DNA of 64,000 nucleotides from Flavobacteriales bacterium (lineage in GTDB: Bacteria; Bacteroidota; Bacteroidia; Flavobacteriales_F; PHOS-HE28): NCBI GenBank assembly GCA_016788205.1, contig JAEUTA010000022.1, positions 31,489-95,488 on the forward strand, written 5' to 3'. Below are positions 1-10,432 of this stretch, piece after piece. How positions within the stretch are numbered: position 1 is the stretch's first letter; the number at the start of each line of letters is the position of its first letter. The notes beneath the pieces are model-generated. The model made no database searches. It was given only the letters and a program-made list of their open reading frames with translations, and was not told the origin of the DNA. Position numbers and translations under genes: made by a program.

Positions 1-782
1 TGCTTCGGGTCGAACTTGTCCGCAGCCAGTACCGCCGTGCCCACGCCCACCATGGTGGTGGTAATGATGATCCACAGCATGAATTGGATGAAGCCCACCA
101 GGGCTATGCCGATGATCTTGCCCATCATCAATTGGAACGGTTTCACGCTGCTGATGAGCACTTCCACCACGCGGTTCTGCTTCTCTTCCATCACCCCGCG
201 CATCACTTGCACACCGTACATGAAGATGAAGATGAACATGAAGTAGCCGAAGAAGAAGCCGATCAGCGCTCGTTCCTTGGCAAAAGACTGCGTGCTGACC
301 TCCTCGATGTCAAAGGTCTTCAGATCAAGCGGTTTGCGTACACGATCGTACGCCTCCTTGTTGATGCCTTCATCGCGCAGCTTGGCGAGTTCGATGGCCT
401 TTTCAAGTTCATTGCGGATGGTGGCCATGGCGAATTCGCTCGGCAGCTTCTTGTAGTAGAGATCCGCTTGCGGTGTGATGAGTACATCCTGTAGCAGGTT
501 CACGCGTACGGTATAAGGGCTCTCCTGAAAAGTGCTGTCATCCCATTCACGTCCGTCCAGGTAGAATTTCACGCTCTCGGTGTCCTTCAGCTTGGTGCCT
601 ATTACGCCTTCCTTATCGATCACCAGCACGTTGTGGGTAGTGGCTTCCCGGGAGGCGATAAAGGCGGTGAGGAGCAATCCCCCGGCGATGAGCACGGGCC
701 CCAGGATCGTCATGATCAGGAAGCTGGGCTTGCGCACACGCGTGATGAATTCACGCCAGATGATGAGCTTGATCTTGTTCAT
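1..782 (-). CDS. ABC-2 type transporter permease (3' end outside window)
   Basis: Membrane subunit of an ABC exporter; about 260 N-terminal residues are visible and the gene runs off the left edge. It begins with a basic stretch (MNKIKLIIWREFITRVRK), then a first hydrophobic segment, then about 160 mostly polar residues predicted outside the membrane, then further membrane segments (IGFFFGYFMFIFMFMYG). The phrase MEEKQNRVVEVLISSVKP is typical of NatB/YhaP-type ABC-2 permeases. The ATG lies 7 bp after the stop of the ATPase gene, so the two are surely one operon. The substrate cannot be read from sequence; NatAB-like pairs export sodium or drugs, but that is only family knowledge. Confidence 0.88.
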   Translation of the reverse strand, partial: MNKIKLIIWREFITRVRKPSFLIMTILGPVLIAGGLLLTAFIASREATTHNVLVIDKEGVIGTKLKDTESVKFYLDGREWDDSTFQESPYTVRVNLLQDVLITPQADLYYKKLPSEFAMATIRNELEKAIELAKLRDEGINKEAYDRVRKPLDLKTFDIEEVSTQSFAKERALIGFFFGYFMFIFIFMYGVQVMRGVMEEKQNRVVEVLISSVKPFQLMMGKIIGIALVGFIQFMLWIIITTTMVGVGTAVLAADKFDPK

Positions 783-789
783 GGTCTCC

Positions 790-1731
790 TTACTCGGTCA
801 TACCGGCGGTAACGTTCTCGGGCGTGGTCTCGCTCACCACACGGATGAAGATGTCGTGCATGCGGGGGATCTCTTCCTGCACACCGCGCACTTGCACGGC
901 TGGCAGGAGCTGGCGCAGTACATCGTTGAGGCTGCTGCCTTTGCCCAGGCGGATACGCGCTGTACCGCTCTCCCCCTGCTCCTTGGAATCGATAAGCTCG
1001 CCCGTATAGGAGAGCGCGTTGGCCAGCGCCACACGGTTGCCGGTGTATTCCACGCGGAAGATGTTCTCGGCATAGCGTCTCCGGATCTCCTGTACGTTGC
1101 CATGCAGCATCAGGCGGGCATGGTCTATGAGGCCGATGTTGTCGCAAAGCTCCTCCACGCTCGGCATGCTGTGGGTGCTTAGCATCACGGTGACACCCTG
1201 GTCGCGAAGGCTCAGGATCTCGGTGCGCACCAGTTCGGCGTTGATGGGATCGAACCCGCTGAAGGGTTCATCGAGGATCAGCAGTTTGGGTTCGTGAAGG
1301 ATCGTGGTGATGAACTGTACCTTCTGGGCCATGCCTTTGCTGAGCTCTTCCACCTTTTTGTTCCACCAACTGCCCATCTCCCAACGTTCGAAGCGTTCCT
1401 TCAGGCGCTTGGTGGCATCGGTCTTGCTCAGGCCTTTCAACTGGGCCAGGTAGAGCGCTTGTTCGCCCACCTTCATCTTCTTGTACAGGCCACGCTCTTC
1501 GGGCAGGTAACCCATGGTGGCCACATCCGCATCGGTCATGGGCCGACCGTTCATCAACACCTGGCCTTCGTCCGGGCCTGTGATGCGGGTGATGATGCGG
1601 ATAAGGGTCGTTTTGCCGGCACCGTTGGGGCCGAGCAGCCCGAATACCTGCGCTTCCGGGACGGACATGTTCACCCCGTCCAAGGCGGTGTAAGTCCCGA
1701 ATCGTTTGATGATGCCGTGTAGTTCGATCAT
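790..1731 (-). CDS. ABC transporter ATP-binding protein (NatA-like)
   Basis: 313-residue cytoplasmic ATPase that powers the adjacent permease. Visible motifs: Walker A GPNGAGKTT, signature LSKGMAQKVQF (a variant of LSGGQ), Walker B LLILDEPFSGFDP and the H-loop STHSM. After the nucleotide-binding domain there are about 90 extra residues resembling the DUF4162-type C-terminal domain of NatA-like exporters. A longer open frame continues upstream, but it would overlap the DCC gene in another frame and has no family similarity, so the ATG giving MIELHGIIKRFG was chosen. It is followed 7 bp later by the permease. Confidence 0.93.
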   Translation of the reverse strand: MIELHGIIKRFGTYTALDGVNMSVPEAQVFGLLGPNGAGKTTLIRIITRITGPDEGQVLMNGRPMTDADVATMGYLPEERGLYKKMKVGEQALYLAQLKGLSKTDATKRLKERFERWEMGSWWNKKVEELSKGMAQKVQFITTILHEPKLLILDEPFSGFDPINAELVRTEILSLRDQGVTVMLSTHSMPSVEELCDNIGLIDHARLMLHGNVQEIRRRYAENIFRVEYTGNRVALANALSYTGELIDSKEQGESGTARIRLGKGSSLNDVLRQLLPAVQVRGVQEEIPRMHDIFIRVVSETTPENVTAGMTE

Positions 1732-1844
1732 GGCCTGTTCCTGGTCGCGTGCGCATTCGGCGGAACGCGTGGCGAAGGTACTCGGGCGTTCCGCAGTGCG
1801 CGGTCCGCTCAGCGAGCCGAACAGCCGCTGCTGTGATCGTTGCG

Positions 1845-2255
1845 TTAGGGTAGGAAGAGCGATCGTTCCTCGGCTGAGGGCAGGCGGCAACTGTCGAGGC
1901 GCCCGAACCAACGATACCGGCTCCGGGCAACCAGTGCATAAATGGCGTTGCGTAGAAAGCCGGGCACGAGCAGAAAGATGCCTGCGAGTCGCCACCCGCC
2001 GCCTAGTCGCATCAAGATGCGGATAGCGGCACCGGAGCGCGTCCAGGTGCGCTCACCGTCAACGTACACGATCGTGGAAAGGTCCGTGATCCGATCCGTC
2101 GGGAGGTGTGCTTTCGCCGTTGTTCCCTGTAGGGTGGCATAGCGCAGAACACGGTGGCGGTCCCAGCGGATCAGGCGGTCAACGAATGCGTTGCATAGGC
2201 CGCAAACACCGTCGAAGAACACGATGGGCGTTGGTGGTAGCGACCGGTCGACCAT
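1845..2255 (-). CDS. DCC-family thiol-disulfide oxidoreductase-like protein (DUF393)
   Basis: 136-residue protein with the family signature DGVCGLCN near the N-terminus (PIVFFDGVCGLCNAFVDR), giving a CxxC pair, and the typical ending YRWFGRLDSCRLPS. DUF393 proteins have a thioredoxin-like fold and are predicted redox proteins; substrates are unknown. The ATG at 2255 was preferred to a TTG three codons earlier because a TACCTTTG promoter element lies at 2262-2269. The ABC ATPase gene starts about 113 bp downstream in the same direction and may share transcription. Confidence 0.85.
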   Translation of the reverse strand: MVDRSLPPTPIVFFDGVCGLCNAFVDRLIRWDRHRVLRYATLQGTTAKAHLPTDRITDLSTIVYVDGERTWTRSGAAIRILMRLGGGWRLAGIFLLVPGFLRNAIYALVARSRYRWFGRLDSCRLPSAEERSLFLP

Positions 2256-2261
2256 GAGCGA

Positions 2262-2269
2262 CAAAGGTA
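2262..2269 (-). promoter_or_regulatory. -7 promoter element TACCTTTG
   Basis: Reads TACCTTTG on the minus strand, matching the Bacteroidota -7 consensus TAnnTTTG, 6 bp before the ATG of the DCC-family gene. No clear -33 TTG is visible at the expected distance. If used, the mRNA leader would be very short or absent. Confidence 0.5.
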
Positions 2270-2296
2270 GCGGCGTGTGCCGGGTAGGCCGTAACG

Positions 2297-2329
2297 CAGG
2301 AACGGCGCCCTTGCGGGGCGCCGTTCCTG
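2297..2329. terminator. Perfect 13-bp hairpin, probable terminator
   Basis: Arms 2297-2309 and 2317-2329 are perfectly complementary (CAGGAACGGCGCC and its complement) around a 7-nt loop. It lies between the stop of the giant T9SS gene (2347) and the DCC gene. There is no long U-run on either strand, so Rho-independent efficiency is uncertain. Confidence 0.7.
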
Positions 2330-2346
2330 TTCGTTAGCGTATCGCC

Positions 2347-5300
2347 TTACGGCTGGATCACCAGGCGCTGGGTGTAGGTCTTGTCACCAGCGGTGATGTT
2401 GACCAGGTACACACCACCGGCGAGGTCACCGTTGAGGGCGAGCGGGGTGTTCACGAAGCCGTCCTGTACAGCGATGGTACGGGCCATCGCGCGCTTGCCG
2501 GTCATGTCGTACAGATCGACACTCACCGTGTTCACGCCGTCAGCCACTTTGGACAGGCTCAGGAAGAGCTGGTCGCCGCGGTTCGGGTTGGGGTACATGG
2601 TGAAGTCACCATTGCCTTCAGCAGCGAAGTTGCTGCCACCGCCTTGGGCAGGACCCGGGCAGTAGGTGGAGGTGGTGATGTTCACGTTGCACACCTTGCC
2701 CCAGATCGCGATGGTCTCGGGCGAAGCACAGGTAGGATCAGCGTTGGCCACGCACCAGGTGGCGCCGCCATCCTTGCTCACGCGCACATCCACTTGGTAC
2801 TGGGTGTTGCAACGGAGCTTATCTCCGGTCAACCAGTTCAGGTAGATGGTCGGGCTGGTCTGTACGGGGCGTACGATGCAGCTTCCGGCATTGGGGTATT
2901 CGCCCGGGATGCGGAAACGGAACTGGTATCGCACGTTGCTGCTGGCCACCGTTGGGGTGAACTGCGGTGCAGCGGCCACCAGTTTGTTGGCGTTGCTGTT
3001 GCTGCCGCCGAACACCTTGTTCACGCCGCAGCTGAAGTCGGCATCAGCCGAGTTATCCTGCAACTTGGTAAGCGGGCAGGCTGCACGAGCAGCGTCGATC
3101 TTGAAGAGGCATGCGGGACCGAACGGCTGGTTCACACCGGCCACACGACCACGGATACGTACGTTCAATAGCGTGCTGGCCGGGATGTGCGGGGTGGAGA
3201 TGGAGTTGACCCAGCTGTTGATGCGGAAGTGGCAGGCACGGGTCGCACCTGTGCCGGTACCATCGCTCGTGGCATGGCTGCGGAAGCGACGGAAGCTGTA
3301 GCTGCCGTTCGGGTCGAAGAACCAGAACTCATACCCGCTGGTCGCGTTGGTCACGTTGTACTGGGCGCTCACCGCGCTGTTCTCCGTGGCCACGATGAAA
3401 CGGTCGTTCACCCAATCCAGCTTATCGCAGCTGGAGAAGATCGGACGGTCGTTGCCCAGTGGCACACAGAAGGCGCCGTTGTCGTAGGTGTTGGCGATCG
3501 CGCTCACATCGGGCGGGCCACCAGCGAGGTTGATGAAGTTGCCGAAGTTGTCGATGATACGACGGCCGTTGGCGCCGCTCTCACGCAACTGGTAACCACC
3601 GGTAACACCGGCGTCAACGAAGCCATCACCGCCCTGGTCATACACACGCAGACGGTAGCAACCGCTAGCGAGGCAGCAGGATTCGGTGATCGGGGTACCT
3701 ACGCCGTCAGGATAGGCCACATCGAGGTAACCACCGCTGCAGATCACCAGGTTGGTGTTCTGGTCGAGGATCTCCCAACCGGCATCGCCGCTGTTCGCCG
3801 CATCTGGGCGCAGTTCCAGTACCACGTTGTTGGTGCAGGCCACCGGTACGCAGGTGCAGCTGTTGCTGATCGTGCCCAAGCTGAAGCCAGGACCAGGATT
3901 CGCGTCGCAGCTACCGCCTTGAACACCGGGGAAGCTTGGACAGTTGTCCAGGCAATCGATCACGGCGTCACCGTCGGTATCGGTGTTGTTGTAGGTCACC
4001 GTTACCGTTGCGCTCACGCTACCAACGCAGGGTGCGGTGGCGTTCACGGTGTAGGTGTACACCCCAGCAGCGTCCGTACCGGGCACGAAGGTGCCGCTGT
4101 GCGGGTTGTTGCTCGGATCGGTCCAGCTACCGCCACCATCCGGGCTTCCGCCCAAGGAAGCGATCAGGTTCACGCTGGCTGCATTGATGCAGATGTTGAG
4201 CGTTCCGTTGGTGCCAGCGTTGGGCTGTGCTTGCTCGCTTACCACCACTTGTGCGGTAGCGGGCACGGTGCAGGGAGCCGTAGCGTTCACCGTGTACGTG
4301 TAGGTGCCACCGCCAGCGAGGGTCGGGCTCCAGTTACCGCCACCGTCAGGTGTTCCGCCGAGTGCGGCGAAGAGCTGCGGAGCGGTCACCGTGCTACCCG
4401 CACAGATGGTGAGGGTGCCGTTGGTGCCGGCGACAGGCTGGGCCTGGATGGATACGGTCGCGGAGCCGGTCATGGAACCGGTGCAGGCGCCGAAGGTCGC
4501 ATTGGTCGCTACTACGGTGTAGGTACCAGCAGCCGTCTGCAGACCGAAGTCCAGCGCGCTACCCGTACCGGCCAGCGTGTTCAACGGCGTTGCGCCGAAG
4601 AACAGTTGGTAGTTCGTGCACAGTGCGGAACCGCTCAGGCCCACGGATACTCCCGTGCCTCCTGCGCAGTAAGCACCGCCGCCCGTAACGTTGAAGGCTG
4701 CCACCGTGCAGGTCGGAGCGACCACGTTCAATTGAACATCGCCCACGTTGGTGTCATAGGCCGAAGCAAGGATGTAATAGGTCGTTCCACAGTTCAGCGT
4801 GGTCGTTACCACCGCCTGAAGGTTCAAGGTGGTGCAACCGTCATCGTCGCACGCCACTTGGGTGAAAGGTCCCGCGCATCCCGCGGTGGACGTGTAGATG
4901 CCGAGGATATTGTCGGTCACCGTGCTTCCAGCCGCCGCGCTCTGGCAGGACGAGATCGTGTAGGAACCGGTCACCGGTGGGGAGAACGTGAACCATACGC
5001 CCTTGTGGGAGTTGGTCTGGCACGTCGTCACCGGGTCGCCCGCATCCGTAGCGCTGGTAAGCGTTACGGCCGCCGTGGTGTAAGGGAATGGGCCAGCGAT
5101 CGGGATCGCGATGGCACCGCTGCATACGTCACTGGCAGGGGGAGGAGCTGTGGTGGTGAACGTTGCGCCGGAGGACCAGGCACCGAAGCCGTTACCGCCA
5201 CCGGTGCAGTCCTGGCGGACGAACACTTGGTAACCCGTGCTCGGCGTCAACGGTGGGTTCAGTACGTAGCCAGAGGTGACGCCAGTAATGATGGTGCCAG

Positions 5301-7893
5301 TGCCAGCTGTGTGCGGGTTGGGGCCGTAGTCCAGTTCAAAGCTGCCCGTGCAACCCGTGCAGGTCCAAGAGATGGCAGCGGACGTGCTCGTTACGCTACC
5401 CGCAGCAACAGCTGTTGGCGTGGGGCAGGCGACAGGTGGGTCGATGTTCAAGCTGTACGTACCGATACACGCTGGAGATGTCCAGTTGTCCACGACCAGG
5501 TAGTAGGTCACGCCGCTGCTCAGGTTCGGAGCAAGCGTACGGGTAAGGCCCGTTGTGTTCTGCGCGTTCGCAACGCAGGTGCTGCCTCCGGTGAACGGAC
5601 AACCTTGGTACAACATGATACCTGCGTCATCATCCGTACCAGTGGTCAGCAGGATGTTGTGTACGCCGGAAACGGTCGGCGTGAAGATGTACGTACGATC
5701 CTCCGCCGAGTAATAGTTCGTGCTACCGCAAACGGAGGCCACGTTGGCCGATGTCACGTTGTTGCCGGATCCGCAAGTGGTCTGTGCTGTTGTAGCGTAA
5801 GGCAGGCTAGGTATCGAAACAACGCCGGTTCCCAAACCGCCGGGGCAAACAGGGGGAGGCGCGAGCGTAGTGAACGTCGCACCGGATGACCATGAGCTGA
5901 AACCGTTCACTCCGCAGTTCTGACGGATGAAGACCTGGTAGCCCGTGCTTGGGGTCAATGGAGGGTTCAGCACATAAGCCGAGGTTACGCCCGTGATGAT
6001 CGTACCTGTACCAGCGGTGTGCGGGTTCGCTCCATAGTCGAGTTCGAATGTTCCGGTGCAGCCCGTGCAGGTCCACGAAATAGAGGCCGTGGTGGCGGTT
6101 ACGCTGCCGGCAGCAACAGCTGTTGGTACCGGGCATGCCGCAGGTGGGTCGATGTTCAGTGCATAGGTGGCCATGCAGGCAGGTGCCGGGAAGTTGTCCA
6201 CCACCAAATAGTAGGTCACACCATTCGTCAAGGAGGGTGTCAGGGTGCGCGTTAGACCGCTTGTGCTCTGGGCATTGCCTATGCAGGTGCTGCCTGGAGT
6301 GAAGGGGCATCCTTGGTAAAGCATGATGCCTGCGTCGTAATCCGCTGCCGTGGTCAAGAGGATGTTGTGCACACCGGTAACCGTTGGTGTGAAGATGTAG
6401 GTCTTGTCTTCAGCACCGTAGTAGCTGGTGCTACCACAGACCGAAGCCACGTTCGTGCTGGTCACATTGTTCCCTGCACCGCATGTTGTTTGGCCGGTGA
6501 TGGCATAAGGCAGACTTCCAACGGTGATAGCGCTACCGAGTCCACTTGGGCATGTAGGGGTGTTGAAGTAGGTGGTTGAAGCGTTCGTGCTGTAACCGTT
6601 GCCTGCACCGGTGCAGTTCTGACGTACATAAACGGAATACGTGGTATTAGCCACAAGTCCGGTGATGGTTTGGGGAGAGGATCCAAGCACTACGCTCCCA
6701 CAAGCTCCGGCCGTATTGGCGGTTCCTGCAACGCAGCCTGAGGTGCCCCATTCAACCACGCCCAAGGCAGCACCCGTCCAGCTAACGCTGGCGGTGGTAG
6801 CGGTGAGCTGGGTTACGGAAGTTATGGATGGCGCTGAACACAAGGGGGGGGCAGGTGCTGTCCAAGTGTAGGTCAACCCGTTCGTTGGCGCCTGAGCAGG
6901 TGCTCCTGTGCCGATGCGGCAGGTGCTATTATTGGCCGTACCGACGACCGAAGTTGCCCAGTCGCATGTACAGGTGCCATTCACCAAGCGGTTGTTCACG
7001 TTCGTGGCGAAGGTGTTATTCGGTCCTCGAAGACCTACTTCACCCGTGATCGCCGTTGCGCCACCTACAGTTGCACCATAGACGATTTGAATATTGTTGG
7101 TGGTCTCTGCCAGTCGAATCTGGAAATCATCGGTTACGAGTGCAGGGGTAGTACCTCCAGTTCCAAACGGCTTGAAGTTCGAGAACTGGATCACGAACAC
7201 CCTGTTCGGAGCACTTGTTGCAGGATCAACGCCGTACCGGATCTCGCCGCTGAGGCAACCCAAAGCTGCTGTAGCATTGGTCGCTGTAGCATTCGCTGAG
7301 ATTGTGATCGTTGCTGTAGGGGGTGTACCGGAAATTCCGGTGATCGTCGTCGCAGCAGGAATACCTGTACCGACTATTTCTTCACCGATCGCTACACCGT
7401 TCAGGCCGGTCACTCCAGTAATGGTGTTGCTGCCAGTTGTGATGCTTCCGACAAAAGCATAACCACCCTGCACATCACGACCATACCCAGAAATGGCGCC
7501 AGCGTAACCCGTACTGCCGCTCAAAGGCGTATATAAACCAGTGCCCGGCGCCGTAGCTCCGAAGGTGATGAATCCGTTGGCGCTGATGTTCATCCCAGTG
7601 TACCCGATCCCATTGTAAGTGAAGGTGAATGGAATGGTACCGGTCGGCAGGTTGAAGATCACGTCATCCAACATGGAGGCTGCCGTGAACGGTGATGCCG
7701 AGACCGCAGTCTGTGCGAAAGCTGTTCCTCCGGTTAATGGAGTGAACGTACCAGCAGCTTGGCTGAAGGTATAGGTCGTCGCCACCTGCGCAGTGGTCGA
7801 TCCGCAAATGCTGAGCACAAGGCCCAACACACCTGCTTTGCACCAGAGCGACGTTCGCCGCCAAAGTGCCGTCGAAGAGTTTCGACTATTCAT
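2347..7893 (-). CDS. Giant multidomain T9SS-secreted protein (1848 aa)
   Basis: Predicted surface or secreted protein. Signal peptide about residues 1-36, ending in GSTTAQ. Then an N-terminal beta-rich region; a fibronectin-III-like domain; two nearly identical units of about 235 residues, each made of a beta-sandwich (PYAxTxQTTCGxGNNVTS) plus an Fn3 domain with CTGCTG; a further jelly-roll-like region (GVWFTFSPPVTGSYTIS); Ig-like repeats with AGTNGTL; and a thrombospondin-3-like acidic run (NTDTDGDAVIDCLDNCP). Next comes a Cys-containing module of about 300 residues (SSCDKLDW ... FWFFDPNGSYSFRRF) also found in the gene at 20505, and finally a T9SS type A sorting domain (MYPNPNRGD ... TYTQRLVIQP). 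It is followed by a strong hairpin. No catalytic motif was seen; adhesion is a guess from architecture. Confidence 0.93.
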   Translation of the reverse strand: MNSRNSSTALWRRTSLWCKAGVLGLVLSICGSTTAQVATTYTFSQAAGTFTPLTGGTAFAQTAVSASPFTAASMLDDVIFNLPTGTIPFTFTYNGIGYTGMNISANGFITFGATAPGTGLYTPLSGSTGYAGAISGYGRDVQGGYAFVGSITTGSNTITGVTGLNGVAIGEEIVGTGIPAATTITGISGTPPTATITISANATATNATAALGCLSGEIRYGVDPATSAPNRVFVIQFSNFKPFGTGGTTPALVTDDFQIRLAETTNNIQIVYGATVGGATAITGEVGLRGPNNTFATNVNNRLVNGTCTCDWATSVVGTANNSTCRIGTGAPAQAPTNGLTYTWTAPAPPLCSAPSITSVTQLTATTASVSWTGAALGVVEWGTSGCVAGTANTAGACGSVVLGSSPQTITGLVANTTYSVYVRQNCTGAGNGYSTNASTTYFNTPTCPSGLGSAITVGSLPYAITGQTTCGAGNNVTSTNVASVCGSTSYYGAEDKTYIFTPTVTGVHNILLTTAADYDAGIMLYQGCPFTPGSTCIGNAQSTSGLTRTLTPSLTNGVTYYLVVDNFPAPACMATYALNIDPPAACPVPTAVAAGSVTATTASISWTCTGCTGTFELDYGANPHTAGTGTIITGVTSAYVLNPPLTPSTGYQVFIRQNCGVNGFSSWSSGATFTTLAPPPVCPGGLGTGVVSIPSLPYATTAQTTCGSGNNVTSANVASVCGSTNYYSAEDRTYIFTPTVSGVHNILLTTGTDDDAGIMLYQGCPFTGGSTCVANAQNTTGLTRTLAPNLSSGVTYYLVVDNWTSPACIGTYSLNIDPPVACPTPTAVAAGSVTSTSAAISWTCTGCTGSFELDYGPNPHTAGTGTIITGVTSGYVLNPPLTPSTGYQVFVRQDCTGGGNGFGAWSSGATFTTTAPPPASDVCSGAIAIPIAGPFPYTTAAVTLTSATDAGDPVTTCQTNSHKGVWFTFSPPVTGSYTISSCQSAAAGSTVTDNILGIYTSTAGCAGPFTQVACDDDGCTTLNLQAVVTTTLNCGTTYYILASAYDTNVGDVQLNVVAPTCTVAAFNVTGGGAYCAGGTGVSVGLSGSALCTNYQLFFGATPLNTLAGTGSALDFGLQTAAGTYTVVATNATFGACTGSMTGSATVSIQAQPVAGTNGTLTICAGSTVTAPQLFAALGGTPDGGGNWSPTLAGGGTYTYTVNATAPCTVPATAQVVVSEQAQPNAGTNGTLNICINAASVNLIASLGGSPDGGGSWTDPSNNPHSGTFVPGTDAAGVYTYTVNATAPCVGSVSATVTVTYNNTDTDGDAVIDCLDNCPSFPGVQGGSCDANPGPGFSLGTISNSCTCVPVACTNNVVLELRPDAANSGDAGWEILDQNTNLVICSGGYLDVAYPDGVGTPITESCCLASGCYRLRVYDQGGDGFVDAGVTGGYQLRESGANGRRIIDNFGNFINLAGGPPDVSAIANTYDNGAFCVPLGNDRPIFSSCDKLDWVNDRFIVATENSAVSAQYNVTNATSGYEFWFFDPNGSYSFRRFRSHATSDGTGTGATRACHFRINSWVNSISTPHIPASTLLNVRIRGRVAGVNQPFGPACLFKIDAARAACPLTKLQDNSADADFSCGVNKVFGGSNSNANKLVAAAPQFTPTVASSNVRYQFRFRIPGEYPNAGSCIVRPVQTSPTIYLNWLTGDKLRCNTQYQVDVRVSKDGGATWCVANADPTCASPETIAIWGKVCNVNITTSTYCPGPAQGGGSNFAAEGNGDFTMYPNPNRGDQLFLSLSKVADGVNTVSVDLYDMTGKRAMARTIAVQDGFVNTPLALNGDLAGGVYLVNITAGDKTYTQRLVIQP
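5141..6552 (-). repeat. Intragenic tandem duplication, two units of about 705 bp
   Basis: Units at roughly 5848-6552 and 5141-5847 encode near-identical beta-sandwich plus Fn3 pairs; equivalent Cys codons are 705 bp apart. Shared phrases include IMLYQGCPF, GVTYYLVVDN and PHTAGTGTIITGVTS. Confidence 0.85.
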
Positions 7894-8316
7894 GTTCTAG
7901 GTTTTGGTTTTGATCTGAAAAGGCTGATACCGGCGTTCGTGTCGGCGATACGGGAGTAAGGCCAGCGGCCTGCGATACACAAAGCTCCTCGGTGCCGGGG
8001 CACGCAGGAGCGCAAGGAGAACTAAGGGACTATAGGGGCTTCGTCGGGTGAAGAAGAGGTGTTGGTCGAGGGCAAAAGGGGATTCGGAACATTCAAATGT
8101 AGACGGATGATCGATCCATGCAAGTTCTTATGGCCAGAAAATGACGCAACTGTTAATAAACGACCCCTTGTTCGGAAACCGTGATCCAGCGCGGGATCCA
8201 AGAGGACGCACAGTAGGGTGGAGGGTTGCCGGTTCCAGCTTGGAACGTTGAATGGCGAGCATGCGAACTGCCGTAGAACAAGCGCAATCTTCGAATGGTT
8301 CACCACGGCCCGAACG
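7894..8316. other. Intergenic region, no supported gene
   Basis: About 420 bp upstream of the giant T9SS gene and beyond the atp operon terminator. It should hold the promoter of the T9SS gene, but no TAnnTTTG element with good spacing stood out. An open frame on the minus strand (8022-8351) has no start context, no recognisable domain and runs through the terminator; it was not accepted. Confidence 0.6.
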
Positions 8317-8320
8317 ACGA

Positions 8321-8342
8321 AAGGCGCCCTTGCGGACGCCTT
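8321..8342 (-). terminator. Hairpin downstream of atpC
   Basis: Complementary arms AAGGCG (8321-8326) and CGCCTT (8337-8342) lie about 60 bp beyond the atpC stop. The stem is short and the T-run weak on the minus strand, so this is a probable rather than certain terminator. Confidence 0.5.
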
Positions 8343-8403
8343 CCTCAACACTCCTCCTCGACTGAGTTTTACTCCGCCAGGAAGCTTGCTGTTGCCTTCG
8401 GCC

Positions 8404-8637
8404 TTACTCGGCCAGTACGATCACGGTGTTGTTACTCACCTCCACCACGCCGCCTTTCACGGCGAAGGTCTCCACGCCGGAGTCCGTCTTCACCTTCACA
8501 TCGCCGGCCTTCAGCACGGTGATCAGGGGTGCGTGGTTGTTCAGGAAGCCCATGCTGCCGTCCACACCGGGCACGGTCACGCTTTTGGCTTCGCCCTTGA
8601 AGAGCTCCTTGTCGGGGGTGATGATCTCGACGCGCAT
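8404..8637 (-). CDS. atpC: ATP synthase F1 epsilon subunit, short form
   Basis: 77 residues, covering only the N-terminal beta-sandwich of the epsilon subunit: MRVEIITPDKELFKGEA, then the conserved GSMGFLNNHAPLITVLKAG. The C-terminal helical hairpin that inhibits ATP hydrolysis in E. coli epsilon (about 135 residues) is absent, as in many Bacteroidota. It starts 3 bp after the atpD stop and is co-transcribed with it. The subunit sits in the F1 central stalk and links gamma to the c-ring. The other atp genes are not in the window, which agrees with the usual Bacteroidota separation of atpDC from the main operon. Confidence 0.95.
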   Translation of the reverse strand: MRVEIITPDKELFKGEAKSVTVPGVDGSMGFLNNHAPLITVLKAGDVKVKTDSGVETFAVKGGVVEVSNNTVIVLAE

Positions 8638-8640
8638 CGC

Positions 8641-10403
<1,763 letters not shown>

Positions 10404-10432
10404 CCGCATTCAACCCGACCTTCGCACCCGCC

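Noticed and set aside
1732..1995. 88-codon N-terminal extension of the ABC ATPase
   Set aside because: It overlaps the DCC gene in another frame, is Arg/Pro-rich, and family members start at the chosen ATG.
3187..5889. 900-codon open frame on the plus strand
   Set aside because: It lies wholly antisense to the T9SS gene, its product is repetitive Gly/Arg/His/Val-rich with no domain, and it arises from the codon bias of the GC-rich repeats on the other strand.
8022..8351. 109-codon frame on the minus strand between atpC and the T9SS gene
   Set aside because: No recognisable domain, poor start context, and it spans the atpC terminator hairpin.
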